In this document: in pieces, positions 1 to 7,473 of the stretch
Position numbering within the stretch: position 1 is the stretch's first letter
Layout: each line of letters opens with the position of its first letter
DNA from: Spirulina sp. CCY15215
GTDB taxonomy: Bacteria > Cyanobacteriota > Cyanobacteriia > Cyanobacteriales > Spirulinaceae
Direction: 5' to 3'
Assembly (NCBI RefSeq): GCF_016888125.1
Contig: NZ_JACSWA010000433.1
Span: 1 to 42,249 of the forward strand
DNA length: 42,249 nucleotides
Notes under the pieces: model-generated
What the model was told of the DNA's origin: nothing
The model's database searches: none
The model's input: only the letters and a program-made list of their open reading frames with translations
Translations under genes and position numbers: made by a program

Positions 1-1
1 T

Positions 2-100
2 GAATTTACTTATGCTTGTAATTGGATACGGGATTATTTGCGAACAAATACTGAGTTAAAAGAAGAAGATCGGCATTTATGCGATCGCGCTTATCAATGA
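2..100 (+). CDS. C-terminal end of a probable WD40-repeat/NTPase protein (partial)
   Basis: Thirty-two codons are open from the left edge to a TGA at 98-100. The peptide contains CNWIRDYLRTN followed by a DRHLCD motif. From memory, this kind of tail (Cys-x-Trp, a DYL-x-x-N helix, then DR-x-LCD) closes large cyanobacterial proteins that join a STAND-type or AAA-like NTPase to WD40 or pentapeptide repeats. Only the last 32 residues are present, so the body of the protein is unknown. The AAA-like gene that follows on the same strand is separated by 116 bp. Confidence 0.55.
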   Translation, partial: EFTYACNWIRDYLRTNTELKEEDRHLCDRAYQ

Positions 101-216
101 GTAATTAATAATTCCCCATTATCCCCATTCTTAAAATGTTAGAATTGGCGAAATATTAAATTCTATGGTGTCTGTTCCCTTATCCTCTATTCTTGTCCTT
201 TAATTCTCAAATCTCC

Positions 217-1257
217 ATGACCTTCGATCTGGAATTTCCCGGTACGCCCTTATCTCCTGATTCTCACTTTTATATCGAGCGCCCCCCCATTGAGGATCTC
301 GCCTGTCGGGAAATCCTCAAATCAGGCAGTGTCACTAGGATTAAGGCTCCGAAAAGAATGGGAAAAAGTTCTTTACTGGCCAAAATCCTCGATCGCGCGA
401 GAAAAGAAGGTTTCCATACCATTAACATTGATTTTCAGCAAACCGATGAGTCAATTTTTTCCTCCATCGATCGCTTTTTGCGCTGGTTTTGTAAAGTAAT
501 TGCCCGTCAATTAAAACTCGAACCCTTACTCGATGAATTTTGGGATGAGGATATTGGCAGTAAAGTTAGCTGTACCCTCTATTTTGAGGGCTATTTACTG
601 GAAGAAATCGAAACACCCATTGTTGTTGCCCTCAATGAAGTCAACCGCATTTTTGAGCATCCTGCCATCGCTCAGGATTTTCTGCCCCTTTTGCGATCTT
701 GGCACGAGCAGGCCAAACAAGGAACAGCATTTGAAAAACTACGGCTGGTGGTGGTTCACTCTACAGAGATTTATGTTCCTTTAAATCTCAATCAATCTCC
801 ATTTAATGTAGGATTACCGATTAAAGTTCCTTTATTTACCCTCGAACAAGTTCAGGACTTAGCCTTACTTTATGAATTAGAGTGGGCAGCAGGAGAAGAA
901 GGATTACAGCGTTTGCAGCCTCTGATCGAAACAATTGGCGGTCATCCTTATTTAATTCAATTGGCGTTTTATCATCTGCGTCGGGAAACAGTTACTTTAG
1001 AGCAATTATTACAAGAAGCCCCCACAGAAGCTGGGATCTATAGCAATCACTTAAAAGAATTATGGGGAACTCTCCAAAAAGAACCGGAATTAGCAGAGGC
1101 TTACGAAGAGATCGTTGCAACCCCAGGTCGCGTGCGCTTAGAATCCATTGCCGCCTATAAACTCTACAGTATGGGTTTGATTGCTTTAGAAGGAAGCGAA
1201 TGTATTTGTTCCTGCGAACTCTATCGCTTGTATTTCGGCGCTCAACTGGGATTATAG
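217..1257 (+). CDS. AAA-like domain (AAA_35 type) ATPase, 346 aa
   Basis: This is a single-domain NTPase of the cyanobacterial AAA-like family (AAA_35). The N-terminus has the family pattern: a Pro-Gly-x-Pro segment, then FYIERPP and an RIKAPKRMGKSS P-loop (Gly49-Lys50-Ser51). The Walker B region reads VVALNEVNRIF at about residues 136-146; the expected Asp before Glu141 is Asn140. A conserved LLRSWHE follows and a sensor-like GGHPYL lies near residue 245. I chose the ATG at 217; a TTG 24 bp upstream would add eight residues with no family resemblance, and neither start has a clear Shine-Dalgarno sequence. The family is often fused to effector or signalling domains, but none is attached here. 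Its closest relative in the window is the N-terminal half of the next gene (1712-3466). The function is unknown; a role as a nucleotide-dependent signalling switch is inference. Confidence 0.85.
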   Translation: MTFDLEFPGTPLSPDSHFYIERPPIEDLACREILKSGSVTRIKAPKRMGKSSLLAKILDRARKEGFHTINIDFQQTDESIFSSIDRFLRWFCKVIARQLKLEPLLDEFWDEDIGSKVSCTLYFEGYLLEEIETPIVVALNEVNRIFEHPAIAQDFLPLLRSWHEQAKQGTAFEKLRLVVVHSTEIYVPLNLNQSPFNVGLPIKVPLFTLEQVQDLALLYELEWAAGEEGLQRLQPLIETIGGHPYLIQLAFYHLRRETVTLEQLLQEAPTEAGIYSNHLKELWGTLQKEPELAEAYEEIVATPGRVRLESIAAYKLYSMGLIALEGSECICSCELYRLYFGAQLGL

Positions 1258-1313
1258 TTTAAGGGTACAAGTACAGGATATGACTGATTCGCTTTGCTCA
1301 GACTCCCTTGTTT

Positions 1314-1650
1314 GTGGCAATTCCTCTCCCGCTAACCCTATCGGGTCTAACGGGAGTACCCTTGCCACATCTTTGATGTTATAATTCCCGAAGAGAAACG
1401 TTCAAAAGTAGTAGAGTCAGGAACCTCAGCCTAAAGGCGTGAGGCTTGAAAGAGAAATCTAACAGGCCATTCTGACCAGACTAAGTACCCCGCAAGGGAG
1501 GCTCGAAAGAGCAAAACCGCTATGCGTACAGGGTTGTTAATTAGATACAGTAATTGTCCTGTTAAAAGTGCAATACAAAAGCACACTAATTAAACAACTC
1601 CAAGGCGGTAGCGAAACTAATATAAAGCCGTCCTATAAAGACGGGGTTTC
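1314..1650 (+). mobile_element. IS200/IS605 (TnpB)-type relic or structured RNA, no intact tnpB
   Basis: The 454 bp between the two AAA-like genes (1258-1711) hold no complete gene but are densely structured. There is a 55-nt hairpin at 1314-1368 (GTGGCAA with TTGCCAC, CTCCCG with CGGGAG, ACCC with GGGT). Others are a hairpin at 1424-1444 (CCTCA/TGAGG plus GCC/GGC), a GNRA-type hairpin at 1501-1512 (GCTC-GAAA-GAGC), a roughly 12-bp stem of GTTGTTAATTAG with CTAATTAAACAAC enclosing a GTGC/GCAC hairpin, and a terminal hairpin at 1628-1644 (CCGTC/GACGG). Terminal hairpins of this kind are typical of cyanobacterial IS200/IS605 ends. The RNA just upstream of such a right end is where the TnpB guide RNA (omega RNA) is encoded. 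The minus strand also has an open frame of about 49 codons (roughly 1405-1262) that could be a transposase tail. The identity and orientation of the element are not settled. Confidence 0.42.
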
Positions 1651-1711
1651 TACCCAATTTTTCTGATGAACAAAACCTAGGATTTTGTCAAGCTATTTTA
1701 GAGTCATCGCT

Positions 1712-3466
1712 ATGCCCGATTCCCAATCTCCAGATCCTGCCAGCAGCAAAATCATTGTAGGTGACGCAAATAAAATGCCTACCCATCCTCTCTCAAACTC
1801 ATCCTCATCTCAACCTCCTCCCGAGTACCCCAACGGACCAGTACCTCTCGATTCTCTCTTTTATATTCCCCGTCCTCCTTTGGAAGAGCAGGCTTGCAAT
1901 GAGATTCTCAAGCCTGGTTGCGTGTTGCGAATTAAAGCACCGAAAGACATGGGCAAATCTTCCCTCTTAAATCGGGTTCTTGCCCATGCTGAGTCTCTAG
2001 GATATCACCGGGTTAATGTTAATTTTCAACAAATCGATGGCAACGATCTCAATAAATTTTTGCGTGGTTTTTGTACTCAAGTTAGTCGGGGATTAAATCT
2101 CAAACCGAACTTAGATGAATATTGGGATAAAGATGTCGGTAGTAAAGTCAATTGTACTTGTTATTTTCAATGGTATTTACTCGAGCATCTCGATCGCCCT
2201 GTGGTCGTTGCTTTAAATGAAGTCAATCATCTGTTTGAATATCCTCAAATTGCTGTTGAATTTTTGCCCTTATTGCGATCGTGGCATGAGGAAGCCAAAC
2301 AGCTTAATATCTGGCGCAAACTTCGCTTAGTAGTTGTTTATTCAACAGAGGTTTATGTTCCCCTTAATATTAATCAATCTCCCTTTAATGTGGGATTACC
2401 ATTAAATATACGAGAATTTACCCCCCAACAAGTCGAAACTCTCGCTCATTTGCATGGTTTAGATTGGCACGAAGATCGAACTAAAGACCTGATGGCGCTT
2501 GTGGGTGGGCATCCTTTATTAACTCGTTTGGCTTTTTATCACTTAGCTCGCGGAAGTTCATTGGATTCAGGGAATTTAGAGCAAATTCTGGAGGAGAGTG
2601 CCACGGAAGGAGGCATTTATCGCGATCATTTGCGACGACATCGGTTAGTTCTCAAAAATGATCGAGAATTATCTCGTGCTTTTGAAAGGGCGATCGCGGC
2701 AGATCGCCCTATTGTTATTAATTCCATCTTGGCCTATAAATTAGAAAGTTTGGGTTTAGTCACCTTAAAGGGCGATAAAATAAGCGTTCGCTACGAGCTA
2801 TATCGCCGCTATTTTCAGCAGCAATTCTTACAGGATGAGAGAGATAGGGCTAATCCCCCCGAAATCACAAGCGATCGCCTAGTCGATCTCGAACAGCAGA
2901 ACCAAAAATTACAACAATTACGAAATCTCGACGAATTAACCGGACTGCTCAATCGGCGCAGTTTTGAGGAACAATTAGAGGAACAATGGCAACAACTGGC
3001 TCAAACAGGAATGCCGTTATCTATTATTGTTTGCAATCTTGACTGTTTTAAGATTTTTAATGATGTTCACGGTTTGACTGATGGGGATAATTGTTTGCAA
3101 CTGATTGCCGGGGTATTTGAGGCGGGAATTGATATTCCCACAACTGCGATCGCCCGTTATGGTGGCGATGAATTTATTGCTTTACTGCCGCAAACTGATG
3201 GCAACACTGCTTCAATTCTGGCTGAAAAATTACGCAGACAAATCGAAATGTTGGGCATTCCTATCAATGCGGAAAAATATGGTGGCTTTGCGAAGGATAT
3301 TGTCACGGTTAGCCTCGGTGTTGCCAGTACGATCCCCAATCAGGAAACCGCCGCATCTGTCTTAATAGAGGCGGCTGGTGAAGCCTTGTATCAATCAAAA
3401 CGAAATGGACGCGATCGCATTTCGATGAGTGCAACTTTGAACTTTCGTTTTGACGATCGCGAATAG
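1712..3466 (+). CDS. AAA-like ATPase fused to a GGDEF diguanylate cyclase, 584 aa
   Basis: Residues 1-40 are a Ser/Pro-rich leader. Residues 40-390 are an AAA_35-type domain closely similar to the preceding gene: FYIPRPP, P-loop KAPKDMGKSS (Lys82) and the Walker B variant VVVALNEVNHLF (Asn169, Glu170). A short coiled-coil-like linker rich in Glu, Gln and Leu (about 395-415) leads into a complete GGDEF domain beginning DELTGLLNRRSF and carrying an intact RYGGDEF active site. The GGDEF class makes cyclic di-GMP from two GTP. The allosteric I-site RxxD, normally five residues before GGDEF, is replaced by IPTT, so product inhibition is probably absent. The ATG at 1712 is preferred over a TTG at 1685. 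A likely reading is an NTP-gated cyclase; the input signal is unknown. Confidence 0.9.
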   Translation: MPDSQSPDPASSKIIVGDANKMPTHPLSNSSSSQPPPEYPNGPVPLDSLFYIPRPPLEEQACNEILKPGCVLRIKAPKDMGKSSLLNRVLAHAESLGYHRVNVNFQQIDGNDLNKFLRGFCTQVSRGLNLKPNLDEYWDKDVGSKVNCTCYFQWYLLEHLDRPVVVALNEVNHLFEYPQIAVEFLPLLRSWHEEAKQLNIWRKLRLVVVYSTEVYVPLNINQSPFNVGLPLNIREFTPQQVETLAHLHGLDWHEDRTKDLMALVGGHPLLTRLAFYHLARGSSLDSGNLEQILEESATEGGIYRDHLRRHRLVLKNDRELSRAFERAIAADRPIVINSILAYKLESLGLVTLKGDKISVRYELYRRYFQQQFLQDERDRANPPEITSDRLVDLEQQNQKLQQLRNLDELTGLLNRRSFEEQLEEQWQQLAQTGMPLSIIVCNLDCFKIFNDVHGLTDGDNCLQLIAGVFEAGIDIPTTAIARYGGDEFIALLPQTDGNTASILAEKLRRQIEMLGIPINAEKYGGFAKDIVTVSLGVASTIPNQETAASVLIEAAGEALYQSKRNGRDRISMSATLNFRFDDRE

Positions 3467-3543
3467 GAGTGAAAAACTGATAACGCATTTCGCGATCGCC
3501 GATCGGTGTGGGAGAATAATAACCAGAGTATTTGCAACGAGCC

Positions 3544-5022
3544 ATGATTTCCCCGCCGCGCCCCTATAAAAGTCGCCTATTTAACTTTCTCAACCGCCAG
3601 AGGATCGTGCTGGGCGATCGCCTAGCAAAAACCTTTCGCAGTGCCAAAATTGCGGCGATTTGGGGAACACAAATTCTGGTTTATCCCGTTTATCTCATCG
3701 CTCAAGGGGGACGCGCTTTCGTTTGGAAACTGGAACAAAAAGTTGCTCCTATTCCTCTCCCAGAAACCTCTCAAGAAGACCATATTCCCGTCGATACTCC
3801 GGTTTGGAAAACTTTAACTAGCGTTAAATCCCTCCTCGAGACAATTCCGGGAAATTATGAGATTCACGCTTTTGCCTCTCCTGTCCTCTGGACCGCTAAT
3901 ATGCCCGCCATCGCCCCGGCAACAGATGCAGACCGACAAACGGTAACAATCGGCACAACACAACGCATTCGGGGCATTGCCTCTGGGTTGGACAAACATC
4001 ATTTAGTTCTTGCTACCGTTGAGAATCAATGCCTCGATCTGCTCACAAAAAAACAACAGATATACCTCGCACAAATCATGCGGAGAGAACTGGCTGATTA
4101 TGCCTATCAGCAATATTTGCAAAGAATTAAAGCGCGACAATATTTAATTCCTCCGTCTTTAACGGTTAACCCGAATATTGCCCCTCCCTTGCGTTGCTTT
4201 TGGCACCTGATGCGCTGGGAACAACAGGGTAGCATTGCTCGGGCGATCGATTTGTTTCAGGAGGCGAAAATCGTTCTGCAATGGCAGCAAATGTCCTCCC
4301 AAGGGCAGGAAACTGAAAGCCCGATCGCCATCGCCCCATCCACAGCAATTTGGCGGGCTCCCCTTCCGGTTGCCGATTTAGTGGTGGAATTAGATGAGGC
4401 GATCGCCACTTTAGAAAACAAGCAGAATCTTTTACGCGATCGCCTTGAAATTTGGTGGCAGGAGTTGGAAAATGCCAACTTGAGCGATCATGATCGCCTC
4501 ACTAAAATGCAACATTTTCTGCGGGCGGCAATGGATTATTTTTTCGGCACCGATCATCGCAACCGATCCTTACCTGCTGCGACTTCTACCCCGATGGAAG
4601 ATCCTTGGTTGGTGTGGGAGGAACTCTACGATCGCTCCCGAGTAGAGTTTATCTCTCATCTTTCCCAACGAAAAGCGATCGCCTATGAGGATATCCCAGA
4701 ATTGTCCGCTCCTTCTCAAACCTTGCAGTTAGAATCTCAGTCTGCTAATTCTTATTCTTCTAGCTTACAAAAATTAGATTCTATGTCTTCTCCTGTAGAT
4801 CCCTCCTCCGAAGAAAGTTCTCTTTCTACTGTTAACAATAAGTGGGCTCAAAAGCCGGAAAATAAGCCGGAATTAGAGGATAATTGGCTCGAAATAGACG
4901 CGAAAACCACGGGATATATCGAACATCCTTTAGAAAAAGCCCTCAAATTTGTCGATCTTGTCATGGCATGGGTTGAGGAGGCGATCGTCGCGGTTTGGAA
5001 ATTTCTCAAACGAAATTTTTAG
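3544..5022 (+). CDS. Conserved cyanobacterial protein of unknown function, 492 aa
   Basis: I do not recognise a named family. The N-terminus is basic (PRPYKSRLFNFLNRQR) and is followed by a hydrophobic or amphipathic stretch near residues 35-58 (IWGTQILVYPVYLIAQGG). The middle is mixed alpha and rich in Gln, Glu and Trp. A low-complexity Ser/Pro-rich segment spans about residues 385-440, and the C-terminus is an amphipathic helix rich in Val, Trp and Lys that ends in KFLKRNF. This layout suggests a peripheral membrane protein, which is inference. The start at ATG 3544 avoids a short TTG extension from 3532. The gene lies 77 bp downstream of the AAA-GGDEF gene on the same strand and may be co-transcribed. 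A bidirectional hairpin follows its stop codon. Confidence 0.8.
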   Translation: MISPPRPYKSRLFNFLNRQRIVLGDRLAKTFRSAKIAAIWGTQILVYPVYLIAQGGRAFVWKLEQKVAPIPLPETSQEDHIPVDTPVWKTLTSVKSLLETIPGNYEIHAFASPVLWTANMPAIAPATDADRQTVTIGTTQRIRGIASGLDKHHLVLATVENQCLDLLTKKQQIYLAQIMRRELADYAYQQYLQRIKARQYLIPPSLTVNPNIAPPLRCFWHLMRWEQQGSIARAIDLFQEAKIVLQWQQMSSQGQETESPIAIAPSTAIWRAPLPVADLVVELDEAIATLENKQNLLRDRLEIWWQELENANLSDHDRLTKMQHFLRAAMDYFFGTDHRNRSLPAATSTPMEDPWLVWEELYDRSRVEFISHLSQRKAIAYEDIPELSAPSQTLQLESQSANSYSSSLQKLDSMSSPVDPSSEESSLSTVNNKWAQKPENKPELEDNWLEIDAKTTGYIEHPLEKALKFVDLVMAWVEEAIVAVWKFLKRNF

Positions 5023-5035
5023 TACCTCCCCTAAA

Positions 5036-5057
5036 CCCTCCTTTTATAAGAAGGGGG
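5036..5057. terminator. Hairpin between convergent genes
   Basis: CCCTCCTT at 5036-5043 pairs with AAGGGGG at 5051-5057, with one G-T wobble, just after the stop of the upstream plus-strand gene and before the end of the minus-strand ABC ATPase. It probably terminates both transcripts. Confidence 0.45.
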
Positions 5058-5075
5058 AATTAAAGATAACTTTCT

Positions 5076-5864
5076 TTAATGTACCGCAACCTCTAACATT
5101 TCTTCGGGAGTAAGGTGAGAGTGGAGGATTTTCCCATCTTTTAGCCAAACAATACGCTGAGTTTGTTTAGCTACTTCTGTTTCGTGAGTCACCATTACCA
5201 CCGTCATCCCGGCTTGATTGAGTTCGTCAAATAATGCTAAAATTTCTGCTGTTGTGCGGGAATCTAGGGCTCCGGTTGGTTCGTCTGCAAGTAAGATTGC
5301 CGGTTTATTGACAATGGCTCGGGCGATCGCGACTCGTTGCTGTTGTCCTCCAGAAAGTTGATTGGGCTTATTTTGCAAGCGATCGGCTAAACCGACCCGC
5401 ACAAGGGCTTCCTCGGCGCGATCGCGGCGTTCGGCAGGGGAGACTCCAGCATAAATCATAGGTAAAATTGTATTATCCAACGCCGAAGACTGGGGTAATA
5501 AGTGAAATTGTTGAAAGACAAAGCCGATCTTTTTATTGCGAATGTCTGCGAGGCGATCATCATGGAGAGAAGAAACATCAACGCGATCGAGTAAATAGCT
5601 GCCTTGGGAAGGACTGTCCAAACAGCCAATAATATTCATCAAGGTAGATTTTCCCGATCCTGATGGTCCCATAATGGCACAATATTCTCCAGTTTCTACG
5701 CTTAAATTTACCTGATCCAAAGCCCGCACCTCGGTATTGCCACTACCGTAAATCTTGGCGATATTCTCCATCAGAATGATTTGTAGTACAGGATTTCGGG
5801 TTGCGCTAGAATTGCGATCGCTAAGAGCAAAAGGAGGATTAAATTTAGACGAATTTACTGTCAT
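5076..5864 (-). CDS. ABC transporter ATP-binding protein, MacB/LolD/DevA type, 262 aa
   Basis: The nucleotide-binding subunit is complete: Walker [11 protein letters not shown]-loop [10 protein letters not shown], signature LSGGQQQR, Walker [14 protein letters not shown] and H-loop VTHE. The extended [11 protein letters not shown] motif and the overall length fit the MacB/LolD/DevA group, which powers tripartite export or lipoprotein release with an FtsX-like permease. No permease or membrane-fusion partner lies in this window, so it is an orphan ATPase here. The start is uncertain. The longest frame begins at 5915, two bases from the divergent kinase ATG. I chose the ATG at 5864 (MTVNSSKF), which leaves about 50 bp for divergent promoters; an ATG at 5771 (MENIAKIYG) is also possible. 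Confidence 0.88.
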   Translation of the reverse strand: MTVNSSKFNPPFALSDRNSSATRNPVLQIILMENIAKIYGSGNTEVRALDQVNLSVETGEYCAIMGPSGSGKSTLMNIIGCLDSPSQGSYLLDRVDVSSLHDDRLADIRNKKIGFVFQQFHLLPQSSALDNTILPMIYAGVSPAERRDRAEEALVRVGLADRLQNKPNQLSGGQQQRVAIARAIVNKPAILLADEPTGALDSRTTAEILALFDELNQAGMTVVMVTHETEVAKQTQRIVWLKDGKILHSHLTPEEMLEVAVH

Positions 5865-5916
5865 AAAATTAAAGAAGTTAACATTAACTGTTTTAACAAT
5901 TACCCATTCACCCATT

Positions 5917-7470
5917 ATGGCTTATTGTCTCAATCCGGAATGTACCCAACCGCAAAATAGTAAAGGCGATCGATCCTGTAAGACCTGCGGTTCTTCTCTG
6001 CTACTGAAAGAGCGTTATCGTGCTTTAAGTGCGTTAGGTCAAGGGGGTTTTGGGCGTACATTTTTAGGGATTGACGAACATTTTCCCAAACATCCTACTT
6101 GTGTAATTAAACAATTATATTTGCAACAGGCGACCCCAGAAGTCCATGCTAAAGCAATGGATTTATTTCAGCAAGAAGCCGTGCGTTTGAGCGAATTAGG
6201 CAACCATCCACAAATTCCCACCCTCTATGCTTATTTCTCAGAACAGGGTTATTTATTTTTAGTGCAGGAATATATCCCAGGTCCTACTCTGAATATGGAG
6301 GCATGGCAAAAAGTGAGAAATAAAGAGGAAAAAATCTGGCAACTTCTCCGAGATATATTACCCGTTTTAAAGTTTATCCACGATCGCCAAGTCATTCATC
6401 GAGATATTAAGCCAGAGAATATCATGGAACGTGCAGAGAATGGTCAAATCGTGCTAATTGATTTTGGCGTAGCGCGGCTATTTACCGGGACGGCAATGAT
6501 GGGAGGGGCAACAATTATTGGTACGCCTGGATTTATGTCACCAGAACAAATGCGAGGAAAAGTCTTACCTGCGAGTGATTTGTATAGTTTGGGAGCAACT
6601 TGTTTAAATTTACTGGTCGGTGTACATCCCGACCATCTGTTTGATGTCATTGAAGAGCGCTGGAAATGGCGCGATCGCCTACCTGGGGGAATGCAAATTA
6701 GCGCCAAACTGACTAAAGTATTAAATCATTTAGTGGAGCCTTCTTTACGCCAACGCGCCCAATCTGCGGAGGAAGTAATGCGCGAAATTGGTAACATTCC
6801 CCTTCAGAATCAACCCCTTTCTCCCTCTCCCACGACCCAAATTCCCAAGCGATTAACTCCTCAGCAGTTGATTACCAATCCTCAGCAGCGCACTCAAGCG
6901 ATGTCTCTGCCTCTCACCTCAAAACCCTCTAAAATGCGAGGTTTAATGCCGCGACAGACGAGTGTAGGCTCGGAAGTAGAATTAGAGGATTTACGCTTAA
7001 AGTTATCAGGAGAAAGTGAAGAATCTCAAGTGAGAATTGATTATACCCGCTTAAAAGCACTCCTTTCTCGCAAGCGTTGGAAGGAAGCTGATGAGGAGAC
7101 AAGAGATATTTTATGTACATTGATGGGGAAAAGAGCAGGAACTTATTTGTTTAACAAAGATATTCAGAAATTACCTTGCAAAGATTTAAAAGCAATAGAT
7201 TATTTATGGTTTAAATCGAGTCAAGGACGCTTTGGTTTTCAGGTTCAAAAACAAATTTATGAAGAAGTAGGGAAAGAATACGATCTATTTTGTCAGCAAG
7301 TGGGCTGGCCAGTACATGACGAGAAAAGCCATGCTTATTTACAGTTTAATTTGCGATCGCCCATAGGACATTTACCTTCTCGTTCTTGGGTAGGAGGTGT
7401 ATCCTGGTGGAAACACGCGGATATTTTAGCAGCACGCTTGGATCGGTGCGGTTATTTCCTGACCTCTTAA
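5917..7470 (+). CDS. Ser/Thr protein kinase with zinc-ribbon N-terminus and C-terminal GUN4 domain, 517 aa
   Basis: The N-terminus has a Cys4 module (Cys4, Cys9, Cys21, Cys24). A Hanks-type kinase follows (about residues 34-290) with an intact glycine loop GQGGFG, Lys65, HRDIKPEN (Asp163), DFG (182-184) and an SPEQ activation-segment end, so it should be active. After a Pro/Gln/Thr-rich linker (about 300-365), a GUN4 domain fills the C-terminus: LLSRKRWKEADEET, an IDYLWFKSSQGRFGFQVQ segment, then LPSRSWVGG and WWKHADILAARL. GUN4 proteins bind tetrapyrroles and stimulate Mg-chelatase; fused to kinases they are presumed sensors, which is not shown here. The ATG at 5917 gives the MAYCLNPEC start shared with the second kinase in the window. 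The gene is convergent with the CHAT-FHA gene, with 3 bp between the stops. Confidence 0.93.
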   Translation: MAYCLNPECTQPQNSKGDRSCKTCGSSLLLKERYRALSALGQGGFGRTFLGIDEHFPKHPTCVIKQLYLQQATPEVHAKAMDLFQQEAVRLSELGNHPQIPTLYAYFSEQGYLFLVQEYIPGPTLNMEAWQKVRNKEEKIWQLLRDILPVLKFIHDRQVIHRDIKPENIMERAENGQIVLIDFGVARLFTGTAMMGGATIIGTPGFMSPEQMRGKVLPASDLYSLGATCLNLLVGVHPDHLFDVIEERWKWRDRLPGGMQISAKLTKVLNHLVEPSLRQRAQSAEEVMREIGNIPLQNQPLSPSPTTQIPKRLTPQQLITNPQQRTQAMSLPLTSKPSKMRGLMPRQTSVGSEVELEDLRLKLSGESEESQVRIDYTRLKALLSRKRWKEADEETRDILCTLMGKRAGTYLFNKDIQKLPCKDLKAIDYLWFKSSQGRFGFQVQKQIYEEVGKEYDLFCQQVGWPVHDEKSHAYLQFNLRSPIGHLPSRSWVGGVSWWKHADILAARLDRCGYFLTS

Positions 7471-7473
7471 AGG

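Noticed and set aside
5755-5916. N-terminal extension of the GUN4 kinase
   Set aside because: It overlaps the ABC ATPase on the other strand, and the Cys4 module MxYCLNPxC start at 5917 is shared with the second kinase.
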